Assembly: GCF_014534645.1 (NCBI RefSeq)
Contig: NZ_JACVQF010000225.1
Location: forward strand, 1-64,000
Source: Streptomyces griseicoloratus
GTDB taxonomy: Bacteria > Actinomycetota > Actinomycetes > Streptomycetales > Streptomycetaceae
Direction of reading: 5' to 3'
DNA length: 64,000 bases
Notes under the pieces: generated by a model
The model's input: the letters and a program-made list of their open reading frames with translations, nothing else
What the model was told of the DNA's origin: nothing
The model's database searches: none
Position numbers and translations under genes: made by a program
Part shown: positions 21,164-31,631 of the stretch, piece after piece
Layout of the letters: each line of letters begins with the position of its first letter
How positions within the stretch are numbered: position 1 is the stretch's first letter

Positions 21164-21801
21164 GGGCGGATCACCTTCTCCGACGCCGGTTCCGCCTCGC
21201 CGAACGTGGAGGCGGCCTCCTGGACGACCTCGCCCTTGGAGTGCGCGACCTGCCGGACCGTGCCGGGCGCCGCCTCGGTCACCAGGCCCCGGTAGTAGTC
21301 CTGCTCGTCCGTGCCCGGATAGATGGCGTGCGGGGTGTCGACCATGCCCTCTTCGAGGCCGGCGAGCAGCTGCTCCTTGGTGTAGATGAGGTCGGCGCGG
21401 CTGGAGTCCGCCAGCTCGAACTCGTTGGTCATCGTCAGCGCGCGCGTGGGGCACGCCTCGATGCACAGGCCGCACAGGATGCAGCGGGCGTAATTGATCT
21501 GGTAGACGCGGCCGTACCGCTCGCCCGGCGAGTAGCGCTCCTCGTCGGTGTTGTCCGCGCCCTCCACGTAGATCGCGTCGGCGGGGCACGCCCACGCGCA
21601 CAGTTCGCAGCCGACGCACTTCTCCAGGCCGTCCGGATGGCGGTTGAGCTGGTGCCGTCCGTGGAAGCGCGGAGCGGTGGTCTTCTGCTGCTCCGGGTAC
21701 TGCTCGGTCAGCCGCTTCTTGAACATGGCCTTGAAGGTCACGCCGAAGCCGGCCACGGGGTTCTGGAAACCGGGCTTGGTGTCCTTGGGTTCCTCAGCCA
21801 T
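21160..21801 (-). CDS. nuoI: NADH-quinone oxidoreductase subunit I (two 4Fe-4S ferredoxin domain)
   Basis: 213 aa. Two tetra-cysteine motifs, [12 protein letters not shown] and [12 protein letters not shown], hold clusters N6a and N6b, passing electrons from NuoG to NuoB. The ATG at 21801 is preceded by AAAGGAGG, the strongest ribosome site in the operon. An in-frame ATG at 21873 lies inside nuoH and was rejected. The start lies 8 bases inside the end of nuoH. The C-terminal tail (about 60 residues) is longer than in E. coli. Confidence 0.96.
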   Translation of the reverse strand: MAEEPKDTKPGFQNPVAGFGVTFKAMFKKRLTEQYPEQQKTTAPRFHGRHQLNRHPDGLEKCVGCELCAWACPADAIYVEGADNTDEERYSPGERYGRVYQINYARCILCGLCIEACPTRALTMTNEFELADSSRADLIYTKEQLLAGLEEGMVDTPHAIYPGTDEQDYYRGLVTEAAPGTVRQVAHSKGEVVQEAASTFGEAEPASEKVIRP

Positions 21802-23170
21802 CGGACGCCTCCTTTCCATCCGTAGATCCGCCCACAGATCCGTCACTGTGAGTATCGGGCCCGCCACTGACAATCAGCTCCCGCTCGCGGCGCGGGCGGC
21901 GTCGCGGTACGGGCGGCAGCTCCTGCCCCGGCAGCGGCGGCACGGGGAACCCGCCGGCCATCGGGTCGAAGGCGGCCGGCGCCTCGACGGGCCGCTCGGC
22001 CTGCCTGGCCTTGTCGCGGTACATGTCGACGACGAAGGACAGCAGCAGGAGGACCAGGACACCGCCGCCGATGTAGAGGGCGATGTCGGCGAAGTCGTAG
22101 TTCTCGTTCCTGAGGGCCCGGACGGTCGCGACGAGCATCAGCCAGACCAGGGAGACCGGGATGAGGACCTTCCAGCCGAGCTTCATCAGCTGGTCGTAGC
22201 GGACCCGTGGGAGCGTGCCGCGCAGCCAGATGAAGAAGAACAGCAGCAGCTGGACCTTGAGGACGAACCAGAGCATCGGCCACCAGCCGTGGTTCGCGCC
22301 CTCCCAGAAGGTGCTGACCGGCCACGGGGCCCGCCAGCCGCCGAGGAACAGGGTGGTGGCCACCGCCGCGACCGTCACCATGTTCACGTACTCGGCGAGC
22401 ATGAACATCGCGAACTTGATCGACGAGTACTCGGTGTTGAAGCCGCCGACCAGGTCGCCCTCGGACTCCGGCATGTCGAAGGGGGCGCGGTTGGTCTCGC
22501 CGACCATCGTCACGATGTAGATCAGGAACGAGACCGGCAGGAGCAGGATGTACCAGCGGTCGCCCTGCTGTTCGACGATCGTCGAGGTCGACATCGATCC
22601 CGAGTAGAGGAACACCGAGGCGAACGCGGCGCCCATCGCGATCTCGTAGGAGATCATCTGCGCGCAGGACCGCAGTCCGCCGAGCAGCGGGTACGTCGAT
22701 CCGGAGCTCCAGCCGGCCAGCACGATGCCGTAGATGCCGACCGAGGCGACCGCGAGGATGTACAGCACCGCGATCGGCAGGTCGGTGAGCTGCATGGTGG
22801 TGCGCTGACCGAAGACCGAGACCTCGTTGCCGGCCGGCCCGAAGGGGATCACCGCGATCGCCATGAAGGCCGGGACGGCCGCGACGATCGGCGCGAGGAT
22901 GTACACCGCCTTGTCGGCGCGCTTGACGACGACGTCTTCCTTGAGCATCAGCTTCACGCCGTCGGCGAGCGACTGGAGCATGCCCCAGGGGCCGTGCCGG
23001 TTCGGGCCGATGCGCAGCTGCATCCAGGCGACGACCTTGCGCTCCCAGACGATGGAGAACAGCACGGTCACCATCAGGAAGGCGAAGCAGAAGACCGCCT
23101 TGACGACGACCAGCCACCAGGGGTCGTTGCCGAACAGCGAGAGGTCTTCAGCGGCGAGGTACGGGCTCAT
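21794..23170 (-). CDS. nuoH: NADH-quinone oxidoreductase subunit H
   Basis: 458 aa, the subunit forming the quinone tunnel with NuoB and NuoD. Eight or nine hydrophobic segments; conserved loops [22 protein letters not shown]-type [13 protein letters not shown], and [18 protein letters not shown] with the quinone-site acidic residues. A soluble tail of 80-90 residues extends beyond the conserved core. ATG at 23170, overlapping the nuoG stop. Confidence 0.96.
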   Translation of the reverse strand: MSPYLAAEDLSLFGNDPWWLVVVKAVFCFAFLMVTVLFSIVWERKVVAWMQLRIGPNRHGPWGMLQSLADGVKLMLKEDVVVKRADKAVYILAPIVAAVPAFMAIAVIPFGPAGNEVSVFGQRTTMQLTDLPIAVLYILAVASVGIYGIVLAGWSSGSTYPLLGGLRSCAQMISYEIAMGAAFASVFLYSGSMSTSTIVEQQGDRWYILLLPVSFLIYIVTMVGETNRAPFDMPESEGDLVGGFNTEYSSIKFAMFMLAEYVNMVTVAAVATTLFLGGWRAPWPVSTFWEGANHGWWPMLWFVLKVQLLLFFFIWLRGTLPRVRYDQLMKLGWKVLIPVSLVWLMLVATVRALRNENYDFADIALYIGGGVLVLLLLSFVVDMYRDKARQAERPVEAPAAFDPMAGGFPVPPLPGQELPPVPRRRPRRERELIVSGGPDTHSDGSVGGSTDGKEASDG

Positions 23171-25671
23171 GCCTCCACCTCCTTGGGGGCCTCGCCGGCG
23201 AGCGTCGCCGGGCCGATGCGGACGAGTGAGCCGGGCAGCACCCCGGCGTCGGAGGCGACGCCGGTGCCGGCCGAGTTCAGCGGGAGCCAGACCACCCGGT
23301 CGGGCATGTCGGTGACCTGCAGCGGGAGTTCGACGACCCCCGCGGGACCGGTCACGGCGAGGACGTCGCCGTCCTTGACGCCGGCCTCGGCGGCCGTGGC
23401 GGCCGACAGGCGCGCGCGTGCGGCGTGCCGGGTGCCGGCGAGCGCCTCGTCGCCCTGCTGGAGGAGGCCCTGGTCGAGCAGCAGCCGGTGCCCGGCCAGT
23501 ACGGCCTCGCCGGCGGCCGGCCTCGGCAGCGCGCCGGCGGTGTGCAGCGGCTCGGTGGCCCGCGGACCGTCCCAGGTGCCGAGCCGGTCGATCTCCGCGC
23601 GCGTGGTGCGCAGATCCGGCAGGCCGAGGTGGACGTCCATGGCGTCGGCCAGCATCTGGAGCACCCGCGCGTCCGAGGGCGCGAGGCGCTGGGTCATCTG
23701 GTCGGGCTTGAGCGCCGAGTCGAAGGAACGCACCCTCCCCTCCCAGTTGAGGAAGGAACCGGGCTTCTCGGCGACCGCGGCGACGGGCAGGACGACGTCG
23801 GCGAGTTCGGTGACCTCGCTGGGCCGCAGCTCCAGCGACACCAGGAAGCCGACCTCGGCGAGTGCCTCACGCGCGCGTGCCGGGTCGGGAAGGTCGGCGA
23901 CCTCCACGCCCGCCACCAGCAGCGCCTGGAGTTCGCCCCCCGCGGCGGCCTCGACGATCTGGCCGGTGTCGCGGCCGTAGCGGTGCGGGAGGTCGGCCAG
24001 GCCCCAGACCGCGGCGACCTCCTCGCGCGCGCGGGCGTCGGTGGCCGGACGCCCGCCCGGCAGCAGCGTGGGCAGTGCACCGGCCTCGATCGCCCCGCGC
24101 TCCCCCGCCCGGCGCGGGATCCACACCAGCCGGGCCCCGGTCGCGGTGGCGGTCCGTACCGCGGAGGTGAGGCCGCCGGCCACGGACGCCAGCCGTTCGC
24201 CGACGACGATCACGGCGCCCTCGGCGCGCAGCGCCTCGGCGGCCGCGGCGCCGTCGCCCTCCAGGCCGACGCCGCTCGCGAGCGCGTCCAGCCACTCGGT
24301 CTCGGTACCGGGAGCGGCCGGCAGCAGGGTGCCGCCCGCCTTCTCCAGGCCCCGGGTGGCGTGCGTGGCGAGGGAGAAGACCCGCTGTCCGTGCTTGCGC
24401 CACGCCTTGCGCAGCCGCAGGAAGACGCCGGGCGCCTCCTCCTCGGCCTCGAAGCCGACCAGGAGGACCGCGGGCGCCTTCTCCAGGGAGGTGTACGTGA
24501 CGCCCGTGCCGTCGAGGTCGCGGCCGCGGCCGGCGACCTGGGAGGCCAGGAAGTCGGCCTCCTCGAAGCTGTGCACGCGCGCGCGGAAGTCGATGTCGTT
24601 GGTGTCGAGCGCCACGCGCGCGAACTTGCTGTACGCGTAGGCGTCCTCGACGGTCAGCCGTCCGCCGGTCAGGACGCCGGTCCGGCCCCGTGAGGCGAGC
24701 AGCCCCTGGGCGGCGATCTGCAGTGCCTCCGGCCAGGACGCCGGCGCCAGCTCACCCTCGGCGTTGCGCACCAGCGGGGTCCGCAGCCGGTCCCGCATCT
24801 GCGCGTACCGGAAGGCGAACCGCCCCTTGTCGCAGATCCACTCCTCGTTGACCTCGGGGTCGTCGGCCGCGAGCCGCCGCATGACCTTGCCGCGCCGGTG
24901 GTCGGTGCGGGTGGCGCAGCCGCCGGAGCAGTGCTCGCAGACGGACGGGGAGGAGACCAGGTCGAAGGGGCGGGAACGGAACCGGTACGCCGCCGAGGTG
25001 AGCGCGCCGACCGGGCAGATCTGGATGGTGTTGCCGGAGAAGTACGACTCGAAGGGGTCGCCCTCGCCGGTGCCGACCTGCTGGAGCGCGCCCCGCTCGA
25101 TCAGCTCGATCATCGGGTCGCCCGCGACCTGGTTGGAGAACCGGGTGCAGCGGGCGCACAGCACGCACCGCTCGCGGTCGAGCAGCACCTGCGTGGAGAT
25201 CGGCACGGGCTTCTCATAGGTCCGCTTCTTTCCTTCGAAGCGGGACTCGGCGTTGCCGTGGGACATCGCCTGGTTCTGCAGCGGGCACTCGCCGCCCTTG
25301 TCGCAGACCGGGCAGTCCAGCGGGTGGTTGATGAGCAGCAGCTCCATCACGCCGTGCTGGGCCTTCTCGGCGACGGGCGAGGTGAGGTGGGTCTTCACCA
25401 CCATGCCGTCGGTGCAGGTGATGGTGCAGGACGCCATGGGCTTGCGCTGGCCCTCGACCTCGACGATGCACTGGCGGCAGGCGCCGGCCGGGTCGAGGAG
25501 AGGGTGGTCGCAGAACCGGGGGATCTCGATGCCGAGCTGTTCGGCGGCGCGGATGACCAGGGTGCCCTTGGGCACGCTGATCTCGATGCCGTCGATCGTC
25601 AGCGTCACCAGGTCCTCGGGCGGGACCGCCGCCTCTCCCCCGCCGGAGGGAGCGCTCGTGGTCACGGTCAT
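23167..25671 (-). CDS. nuoG: NADH-quinone oxidoreductase subunit G
   Basis: 834 aa, largest peripheral-arm subunit. The N-terminal 2Fe-2S ferredoxin domain ([15 protein letters not shown]) is followed by the His/Cys N5 and 4Fe-4S N4 regions ([28 protein letters not shown]) and a further cysteine set (CEHCSGGC, about residue 240) for the extra N7 cluster found in some bacteria. The remainder is a molybdopterin-oxidoreductase-like domain without a catalytic role. ATG overlaps the nuoF stop (ATGA). Confidence 0.95.
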   Translation of the reverse strand: MTVTTSAPSGGGEAAVPPEDLVTLTIDGIEISVPKGTLVIRAAEQLGIEIPRFCDHPLLDPAGACRQCIVEVEGQRKPMASCTITCTDGMVVKTHLTSPVAEKAQHGVMELLLINHPLDCPVCDKGGECPLQNQAMSHGNAESRFEGKKRTYEKPVPISTQVLLDRERCVLCARCTRFSNQVAGDPMIELIERGALQQVGTGEGDPFESYFSGNTIQICPVGALTSAAYRFRSRPFDLVSSPSVCEHCSGGCATRTDHRRGKVMRRLAADDPEVNEEWICDKGRFAFRYAQMRDRLRTPLVRNAEGELAPASWPEALQIAAQGLLASRGRTGVLTGGRLTVEDAYAYSKFARVALDTNDIDFRARVHSFEEADFLASQVAGRGRDLDGTGVTYTSLEKAPAVLLVGFEAEEEAPGVFLRLRKAWRKHGQRVFSLATHATRGLEKAGGTLLPAAPGTETEWLDALASGVGLEGDGAAAAEALRAEGAVIVVGERLASVAGGLTSAVRTATATGARLVWIPRRAGERGAIEAGALPTLLPGGRPATDARAREEVAAVWGLADLPHRYGRDTGQIVEAAAGGELQALLVAGVEVADLPDPARAREALAEVGFLVSLELRPSEVTELADVVLPVAAVAEKPGSFLNWEGRVRSFDSALKPDQMTQRLAPSDARVLQMLADAMDVHLGLPDLRTTRAEIDRLGTWDGPRATEPLHTAGALPRPAAGEAVLAGHRLLLDQGLLQQGDEALAGTRHAARARLSAATAAEAGVKDGDVLAVTGPAGVVELPLQVTDMPDRVVWLPLNSAGTGVASDAGVLPGSLVRIGPATLAGEAPKEVEA

Positions 25672-27017
25672 GCGTTCACCTCCGTGCGGTGATCGGCCCA
25701 GGCCGTCGACCTGGCCGGGTCGAAGGGGCAGCCACGGCCCGTGATGTGCTGCTCGTACTCCTCGCGGAAGTACTTCAGCGAGGAGAAGATCGGCGAGGCG
25801 GCACCGTCGCCGAGGGCGCAGAAGGACTTGCCGTTGATGTTGTCGGCGATGTCGTTGAGCTTGTCGAGGTCGGCCATGACGCCCTTGCCGGCCTCGATGT
25901 CGCGCAGCAACTGCACGAGCCAGTAGGTCCCTTCGCGGCAGGGCGTGCACTTGCCGCAGGACTCGTGGGCGTAGAACTCGGTCCAGCGGGTGACGGCGCG
26001 GACGACGCAGGTCGTCTCGTCGAAGCACTGCAGGGCTTTCGTGCCGAGCATGGAACCCGCGGCGCCCACTCCTTCGTAATCAAGAGGGACGTCGAGGTGC
26101 TCGTCGGTGAACATCGGCGTCGAGGACCCGCCCGGCGTCCAGAACTTCAGCCGGTGGCCGGGGCGCATGCCCCCGCTCATGTCGAGGAGCTGGCGGAGCG
26201 TGATGCCGAGCGGCGCCTCGTACTGGCCGGGGCTGGCGACGTGGCCGGAGAGGGAGTAGAGCGTGAAGCCCGGCGACCTCTCGCTGCCCATCGACCTGAA
26301 CCAGTCCTTGCCCTTGTTCAGGATCGCGGGAACCGACGCGATCGACTCGACGTTGTTCACCACAGTGGGGCAGGCATAGAGGCCGGCCACAGCAGGGAAG
26401 GGGGGACGGAGCCGCGGTTGACCACGGCGGCCTTCGAGCGAGTCGAGCAGTGCGGTCTCCTCACCGCAGATGTACGCGCCCGCGCCCGCGTGCACGGTGA
26501 GTTGGAGATCGAGTCCGCTGCCCAGGATGTTCTCGCCCAGGAAGCCCGCCTCGTAGGCCTCGCGCACGGCCGCGTGCAACCGCCGCAACACGGGGACGAC
26601 TTCACCACGCAGATAGATGAAGGCATGCGACGACCTGATGGCGTAACACGCGATGACGATGCCCTCGATGAGGCTGTGCGGGTTCGCGAAGAGGAGCGGG
26701 ATGTCCTTGCAGGTCCCGGGCTCCGATTCGTCGGCGTTGACAACTAGATAGTGAGGCTTGCCATCCCCCTGGGGAATGAACTGCCACTTCATCCCCGTCG
26801 GGAACCCCGCGCCGCCGCGTCCGCGCAGACCGGAGTCCTTGACGTACGCGATCAGGTCGTCCGGAGACATCGCCAGCGCCTTGCGGAGCCCCTCGTACCC
26901 CTCGTGCCTCCGGTAGACGTCCAGAGTCCAGGACTCGTCCTCGTCCCAGAAGGCCGACAGCACGGGTGCGAGCAGCTTCTCCGGGCTGGTGTCCTTGATC
27001 TCGGCTGCCAAGGTCAT
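25668..27017 (-). CDS. nuoF: NADH-quinone oxidoreductase subunit F
   Basis: 449 aa flavoprotein that oxidises NADH. FMN/NADH loop [13 protein letters not shown], the ADESEPGT region, [14 protein letters not shown], and the 4Fe-4S ligands [13 protein letters not shown] are present. The stretch encoding roughly residues 80-325 (about 26040-26790) uses TAT, CTA, GTT, GGT, CGT, GAA and AGG codons that its neighbours avoid; the protein remains intact and all motifs are kept. ATG at 27017 shares one base with the nuoE stop (TGATG). Confidence 0.95.
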   Translation of the reverse strand: MTLAAEIKDTSPEKLLAPVLSAFWDEDESWTLDVYRRHEGYEGLRKALAMSPDDLIAYVKDSGLRGRGGAGFPTGMKWQFIPQGDGKPHYLVVNADESEPGTCKDIPLLFANPHSLIEGIVIACYAIRSSHAFIYLRGEVVPVLRRLHAAVREAYEAGFLGENILGSGLDLQLTVHAGAGAYICGEETALLDSLEGRRGQPRLRPPFPAVAGLYACPTVVNNVESIASVPAILNKGKDWFRSMGSERSPGFTLYSLSGHVASPGQYEAPLGITLRQLLDMSGGMRPGHRLKFWTPGGSSTPMFTDEHLDVPLDYEGVGAAGSMLGTKALQCFDETTCVVRAVTRWTEFYAHESCGKCTPCREGTYWLVQLLRDIEAGKGVMADLDKLNDIADNINGKSFCALGDGAASPIFSSLKYFREEYEQHITGRGCPFDPARSTAWADHRTEVNA

Positions 27018-27889
27018 CACTCCCCCTCCTCGGCGGTAGGCCCTGCCGGGTGGGCTGGGTCGGATGCCGATGTGTCCTGCGGCGCGTCGTGCGAGCTCAG
27101 GTGCTCCGCCGGGGACGGGTCGTGCACGGCCCGGTCCTGCGGCGTCTCGTGCGGCCCGCCGTCCCGCGGGTGCACCACGCGCGCGGGTGCGGTCTCCCCC
27201 TTGGCCAGGCGGAGGCCCACCAGCGAGGCGGGACCCGCGCTGCCGCCGGCCGCGACGGCGCCGTCCCGCTCGTCGGGGAAGCCCGCCAGGATCCGGGCGG
27301 TCTCCTTGAAGGTGCACAGCGGCGCACCGCGCGTGGGCGTCACCGGCCGTCCCGCGCGCAGGTCGTCGACGAGGCGCCTGGCGCTCGCCGGGGTCTGGTT
27401 GTCGAAGAACTCCCAGTTGACCATCACGACCGGCGCGAAGTCACAGGCCGCGTTGCACTCGATGTGCTCCAGGGTGACCTTGCCGTCCTCGGTCGTCTCG
27501 CCGTTGCCGACGCCCAGGTGCTCCTGGAGGGACTCGAAGATGGCGTCGCCGCCCATCACCGCGCACAGGGTGTTGGTGCACACACCGACCTGGTAGTCGC
27601 CGCTCGGCCTGCGCCGGTACATGGTGTAGAAGGTGGCGACCGCGGTGACCTCGGCGGTGGTGAGGCCCAGCATGTCCGCGCAGAACTGCATCCCGGTGCG
27701 CGTGACGTGCCCCTCCTCCGACTGCACGAGGTGCAGCAGCGGCAGGAGGGCGGACCGGGAGTCCGGGTAGCGGGCGATGATCTCGCGCGCGTCGGTCTCC
27801 AGACGCGCTCGGACGTCGTCCGGGTAGGCGGGCGCGGGCAGTTCGGGCATGCCCAGGCTGACGCCCCGCTCCGAAGAACTGGTGGTCAC
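27017..27889 (-). CDS. nuoE: NADH-quinone oxidoreductase subunit E with C-terminal extension
   Basis: 290 aa. Residues 20-190 are the thioredoxin-like 2Fe-2S subunit (GVCTNTLC and [10 protein letters not shown] ligands). A further 90-100 residues, rich in Pro, His, Asp and Ala, form a disordered tail absent from E. coli NuoE (166 aa). The GTG at 27889 overlaps the nuoD stop as GTGA; a longer frame upstream runs into nuoD and was rejected. Confidence 0.95.
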   Translation of the reverse strand: MTTSSSERGVSLGMPELPAPAYPDDVRARLETDAREIIARYPDSRSALLPLLHLVQSEEGHVTRTGMQFCADMLGLTTAEVTAVATFYTMYRRRPSGDYQVGVCTNTLCAVMGGDAIFESLQEHLGVGNGETTEDGKVTLEHIECNAACDFAPVVMVNWEFFDNQTPASARRLVDDLRAGRPVTPTRGAPLCTFKETARILAGFPDERDGAVAAGGSAGPASLVGLRLAKGETAPARVVHPRDGGPHETPQDRAVHDPSPAEHLSSHDAPQDTSASDPAHPAGPTAEEGE

Positions 27890-29226
27890 CGGTCGACGCC
27901 TCCCATCACGGGGTCGATGGACGCGACGGCGACGATGACGTCGGCGACCTGGCCGCCCTCGCACATCGCCGCCATGGCCTGCAGGTTGGTGAAGGACGGG
28001 TCGCGGAAGTGGACCCGGTAGGGGCGGGTGCCGCCGTCGGAGACGACATGCACCCCGAGTTCGCCCTTGGGCGACTCGACCGCCGCGTACGCCTGTCCCG
28101 GCGGGACGCGGAAACCCTCGGTGACCAGCTTGAAGTGGTGGATCAGGGCCTCCATGGAGGTGCCCATGATCTTCTTGATGTGGTCGAGGGAGTTGCCCAG
28201 TCCGTCCGGCCCGAGCGCGAGCTGGGCGGGCCAGGCGATCTTCTTGTCGGCGACCATGACCGGGCCGGGCTGGAGCCGGTCCAGGCACTGCTCGATGATC
28301 CTGAGCGATTGGCGCATCTCCTCCAGCCGGATCAGGAAGCGGCCGTAGGAGTCGCAGGAGTCGGCGGTCGGGATGTCGAAGTCGTACGTCTCGTAGCCGC
28401 AGTACGGCTGGGTCTTGCGCAGGTCGTGGGGCAGGCCGGTGGAGCGCAGGATCGGGCCGGTGGCGCCGAGGGCCATGCAGCCGGCCAGGTCCAGGTAGCC
28501 GACGTCCTGCATGCGGGCCTTGAAGATGGGGTTCCCGGTGGCGAGCTTGTCGTACTCCGGGAGGTTCTTCTTCATCTTCTTCACGAACTCGCGGATCTGG
28601 TCCACCGCGCCGGGCGGCAGGTCCTGGGCGAGTCCGCCGGGGCGGATGTACGCGTGGTTCATCCGGAGGCCGGTGATCAGCTCGTAGATGTCGAGAATCA
28701 GTTCACGATCACGGAAGCCGTAGATCATGATCGTGGTGGCGCCGAGCTCCATGCCGCCGGTGGCGATGCACACCAGGTGGGAGGAGAGCCGGTTCAGCTC
28801 CATCAGGAGAACCCGGATGACCGAGGCCCGGTCCGGGATCTCGTCCTCGATGCCGAGGAGCTTCTCGACGCCCAGGCAGTACGCCGTCTCGTTGAAGAAC
28901 GGCGTCAGGTAGTCCATGCGCGTCACGAAGGTGGTGCCCTGCGTCCACGTCCGGTACTCGAGGTTCTTCTCGATGCCGGTGTGCAGGTAGCCGATGCCGC
29001 AGCGGGCCTCGGTGACGGTCTCGCCCTCGATCTCCAGGATCAGGCGGAGCACGCCGTGCGTGGACGGGTGCTGCGGCCCCATGTTGACGACGATGCGCTC
29101 GTCGTCGGCGCGGGCGGCGGACCGGACGACCTCGTCCCAGTCGCCTCCGGTGACCGTGTAGACGGTGCCTTCCGTGGTCTCGCGCGCCGAGGCGGCGGAC
29201 GCCGCGGATGCGTTCGACGTGCTCAT
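27886..29226 (-). CDS. nuoD: NADH-quinone oxidoreductase subunit D
   Basis: 446 aa, 49-kDa-type subunit forming the quinone site. [14 protein letters not shown] carries the conserved His of the quinone site; [14 protein letters not shown] and [11 protein letters not shown] follow. Ends [17 protein letters not shown] as expected. The N-terminal 40 residues are lineage-specific. ATG overlaps the nuoC stop (ATGA). Confidence 0.96.
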   Translation of the reverse strand: MSTSNASAASAASARETTEGTVYTVTGGDWDEVVRSAARADDERIVVNMGPQHPSTHGVLRLILEIEGETVTEARCGIGYLHTGIEKNLEYRTWTQGTTFVTRMDYLTPFFNETAYCLGVEKLLGIEDEIPDRASVIRVLLMELNRLSSHLVCIATGGMELGATTIMIYGFRDRELILDIYELITGLRMNHAYIRPGGLAQDLPPGAVDQIREFVKKMKKNLPEYDKLATGNPIFKARMQDVGYLDLAGCMALGATGPILRSTGLPHDLRKTQPYCGYETYDFDIPTADSCDSYGRFLIRLEEMRQSLRIIEQCLDRLQPGPVMVADKKIAWPAQLALGPDGLGNSLDHIKKIMGTSMEALIHHFKLVTEGFRVPPGQAYAAVESPKGELGVHVVSDGGTRPYRVHFRDPSFTNLQAMAAMCEGGQVADVIVAVASIDPVMGGVDR

Positions 29227-29963
29227 GAGTACGACCTCCGCTGGTCCGGAGCCGGGATCTGGGCGCCCTTGTACTCGACGGGGATGCCGCCGAGGGGGTA
29301 GTCCTTGCGCTGCGGGTGGCCCTGCCAGTCGTCCGGCATCATGATCCGCGTCAGGGCCGGGTGACCGTCGAAGACGATGCCGAAGAAGTCGTACGTCTCG
29401 CGCTCGTGCCAGTCGTTCGTCGGATAGACGGAGAACAGCGACGGGATGTGCGGGTCGCTGTCGGGCGCGCTGACCTCCAGGCGGATCACCCGGTTGTGGG
29501 TGATCGAGCGCAGGTGGTAGACGGCGTGCAGCTCGCGGCCCTTGTCGTTCGGGTAGTGGACGCCGCTGACGCCGGTGCACAGCTCGAAGCGCAGGGCCGG
29601 GTCGTCGCGCAGGGTGCGGGCGACCCGGACCAGGTGTTCGCGTTCGACGTGGAAGGTCAGCTCGCCGCGGTCGACGACCGTCTTCTCGATGGCGTTGTCG
29701 GGGAGGAGTCCCTGTTCCTCCAGCGCGCCCTCCAGCTCGTCGGCGACCTCGTCGAACCAGCCGCCGTAGGGCCTGCTCGCCGGTCCCGGGAGGCGGACCG
29801 AGCGGACCAGGCCGCCGTAGCCGGAGGTGTCGCCGCCGTTGTTGGCGCCGAACATGCCGCGCTGGACGCGGATCTCCTCGCCGCCCTGGCCGCGCTGACC
29901 GGGGAGGTTCTCGGCGGAGAGGTCCTTTTCGGGGTTCACCCCGTTGCCGCCCGCGTCGCTCAT
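29223..29963 (-). CDS. nuoC: NADH-quinone oxidoreductase subunit C
   Basis: 246 aa, 30-kDa-type peripheral subunit that packs against Nuo[20 protein letters not shown] and [12 protein letters not shown] are family signatures. About 60 Gly/Asn/Glu-rich residues precede the conserved domain. Separate from nuoD, unlike the fused nuoCD of E. coli. ATG at 29963 overlaps the nuoB stop. Confidence 0.96.
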   Translation of the reverse strand: MSDAGGNGVNPEKDLSAENLPGQRGQGGEEIRVQRGMFGANNGGDTSGYGGLVRSVRLPGPASRPYGGWFDEVADELEGALEEQGLLPDNAIEKTVVDRGELTFHVEREHLVRVARTLRDDPALRFELCTGVSGVHYPNDKGRELHAVYHLRSITHNRVIRLEVSAPDSDPHIPSLFSVYPTNDWHERETYDFFGIVFDGHPALTRIMMPDDWQGHPQRKDYPLGGIPVEYKGAQIPAPDQRRSYS

Positions 29964-30514
29964 CGCAGCAGCCCCTTCATCTCGATGGTGGGCAGGGCCT
30001 TGAGCGCCGCCTCCTCCGCCTCGCGGGCCGCCTCCTCGGCGTTCACGCCGAGCTTGGAGTTCTGGATCTTGTGGTGGAGCTTGAGGATGGCGTCCATCAG
30101 CATCTCGGGCCGCGGCGGGCAGCCTGGGAGGTAGATGTCGACCGGGACGATGTGGTCGACGCCCTGGACGATCGCGTAGTTGTTGAACATGCCGCCGGAG
30201 GAGGCGCAGACCCCCATGGAGATCACCCACTTGGGGTTCGGCATCTGGTCGTAGACCTGCCGCAGCACCGGCGCCATCTTCTGGCTGACCCGGCCCGCGA
30301 CGATCATCAGGTCCGCCTGCCGCGGCGAGCCGCGGAAGACCTCCATGCCGAAACGCGCCAGGTCGTAGCGGCCGGCACCGGTGGTCATCATCTCGATGGC
30401 GCAGCAGGCGAGGCCGAAGGTGGCGGGGAAGACCGACGCCTTGCGCACCCAGCCCGCGGCCTGCTCGACGGTGGTGAGCAGGAAGCCGCTCGGCAGCTTT
30501 TCTTCGAGTCCCAT
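29960..30514 (-). CDS. nuoB: NADH-quinone oxidoreductase subunit B
   Basis: 184 aa, holds terminal cluster N2 that reduces quinone. Cysteine ligands visible in [25 protein letters not shown] and LPGCPPRPE. Starts ATG at 30514, 13 bases after nuoA, in the operon. Confidence 0.97.
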   Translation of the reverse strand: MGLEEKLPSGFLLTTVEQAAGWVRKASVFPATFGLACCAIEMMTTGAGRYDLARFGMEVFRGSPRQADLMIVAGRVSQKMAPVLRQVYDQMPNPKWVISMGVCASSGGMFNNYAIVQGVDHIVPVDIYLPGCPPRPEMLMDAILKLHHKIQNSKLGVNAEEAAREAEEAALKALPTIEMKGLLR

Positions 30515-30527
30515 GACTAAAGGCCCC

Positions 30528-30887
30528 TCAGTCCCATTCCAGGCCGCCGCGCCGCCATACGTACGCGTACGCGACGAAGACGGTGAGCACGAAGAGCAGC
30601 ATCTCCACGAGCCCGAAAATCCCCAGGGCGTCGAAGGTGACGGCCCAGGGGTAGAGGAAGACGATCTCGATGTCGAAGACGATGAAGAGCATCGCCGTCA
30701 GGTAGTACTTGATGGGGAAGCGCCCGCCGCCGGCCGGCGTGGGGGTCGGCTCGATGCCGCACTCGTAGGCCTCGAGCCTGGCGCGGTTGTACCGCTTCGG
30801 ACCGATCAGCGTGGCCATGACCACGGAGAAGATCGCAAAGCCTGCCCCGAGGGCTCCCAGTACGAGGATGGGCGCATACGCGTTCAC
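30528..30887 (-). CDS. nuoA: NADH-quinone oxidoreductase subunit A
   Basis: 119 aa, three membrane helices. The loop [11 protein letters not shown] and the acidic [15 protein letters not shown] segment are diagnostic. GTG at 30887 follows GAGGAGCG. First gene of the 14-gene operon; transcription should begin in the region above 30990. Confidence 0.96.
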   Translation of the reverse strand: MNAYAPILVLGALGAGFAIFSVVMATLIGPKRYNRARLEAYECGIEPTPTPAGGGRFPIKYYLTAMLFIVFDIEIVFLYPWAVTFDALGIFGLVEMLLFVLTVFVAYAYVWRRGGLEWD

Positions 30888-30994
30888 CGCTCCTCGCTCC
30901 TCTCAGTCGGCACTGACTGCTGGCGGTTTGCCGTGGACTCACAAGCGCCTCACAAGTCCCACGAGCCCCGCTCGTCCCGGCGAAGATCGCGAAC

Positions 30995-31012
30995 ATGTGA
31001 AGCAGGTCACAA
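30995..31012 (-). promoter_or_regulatory. predicted Rex operator (ROP) upstream of nuoA
   Basis: On the minus strand it reads TTGTGACCTGCTTCACAT, matching 12 of 14 fixed positions of the Rex consensus TTGTGAA-N4-TTCACAA. It lies about 110 bases before nuoA and about 16 bases downstream of a possible -10 element (TAAGAT, 31028-31033), so bound Rex would block transcription. Rex senses NADH/NAD+; in S. coelicolor nuo is, as I recall, among its reported targets. Site by inspection, role by inference. Confidence 0.75.
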
Positions 31013-31027
31013 GCCCAACTGCCACGC

Positions 31028-31033
31028 ATCTTA
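31028..31033 (-). promoter_or_regulatory. candidate -10 element of nuo promoter
   Basis: TAAGAT on the minus strand, just upstream of the Rex-type site. No good TTGAC-like -35 is found at 16-18 bases, so this is tentative. Confidence 0.3.
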
Positions 31034-31366
31034 TGCCCGCCGCTCTGTGATCTGCGACACGGGGTATTACACAAGCTTTGTGATCTCCACCACCTGACGA
31101 AGGATCATGAAGTCGGATGAGCGGTGATCTTCGTACAAGAAGCGTTCGACTGATCACCAGAGGTGACAATTTTACTCATCGACCCTGATCAGATGGGTCG
31201 TCTCAATATCAAGATGCTTCCCTTGCATGCAAATTGGCGCTGGACGCGATCTCTTGATGGAGGAGCCGTTCACACATCAGAGGGAGAGACCGGAGCCGAT
31301 GTGGACGCGTGCACGCGTTCACGAGCGCGGCGGGCCGGAATCCGCGACGGGGACGCGCCCGCCCGA

Positions 31367-31383
31367 GTAACCGTTCCGTGACC
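31367..31383 (+). promoter_or_regulatory. direct repeat resembling an MtrA-type site
   Basis: GTAACC and GTGACC are separated by 5 bases, an 11-base period typical of OmpR-family regulators; further GTTACG boxes lie near 31496 and 31518. MtrA controls cell-wall hydrolase genes in actinobacteria and recognises GTAAC-like repeats. Inference only. Confidence 0.3.
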
Positions 31384-31631
31384 TCCGCCACATCCGTGAG
31401 AGGCGTCTGAGAACCGGGCTTGGCCAACTGCCTCAACAAGTGGTAAGCGGGGGGCAATTCGGGCGTAACGATCAAAGCCCGTGATCACAGGCCGGTTACG
31501 GCGCGTCCGCAATGTCCGTTACGGCGTCAATAAAGGCCGACACGCCCGGGATTCGGGCACCCCGTTGAACAATTGTGGCGCAGGACACGTTTCTTGAAGG
31601 TATGGAGGAGCTCCTGATACCGGTTGTTCCC

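Larger units (their letters stand above)
30888..31631. promoter_or_regulatory. long divergent control region, nuo operon and NlpC/P60 gene
   Basis: About 740 bp without a convincing gene, distinctly more A/T-rich than the surroundings at about 31020-31260. It contains the Rex-type operator, several extra TTGTGA half-sites (tcacaa at 30949 and 30960, 11 bp apart; ttgtga at 31078), a hairpin with 10 paired bases (31097-31107 with 31125-31134), and a short palindrome TCACC-aga-GGTGA (31154-31166). A small open frame at 31163-31381 has an in-frame TTA and no family similarity; I do not call it a gene. Confidence 0.6.

Noticed and set aside
31163-31381. Small open frame with an in-frame TTA codon in the nuo/NlpC gap
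   Set aside because: No ribosome site, no similarity, and composition not like coding sequence; kept only as a structured region.
31290-31631. Possible c-di-AMP (ydaO-type) riboswitch before the NlpC/P60 gene
   Set aside because: Such riboswitches precede wall hydrolase genes in actinobacteria, but the conserved GGGGGAACC-like and related core blocks could not be found in this leader.
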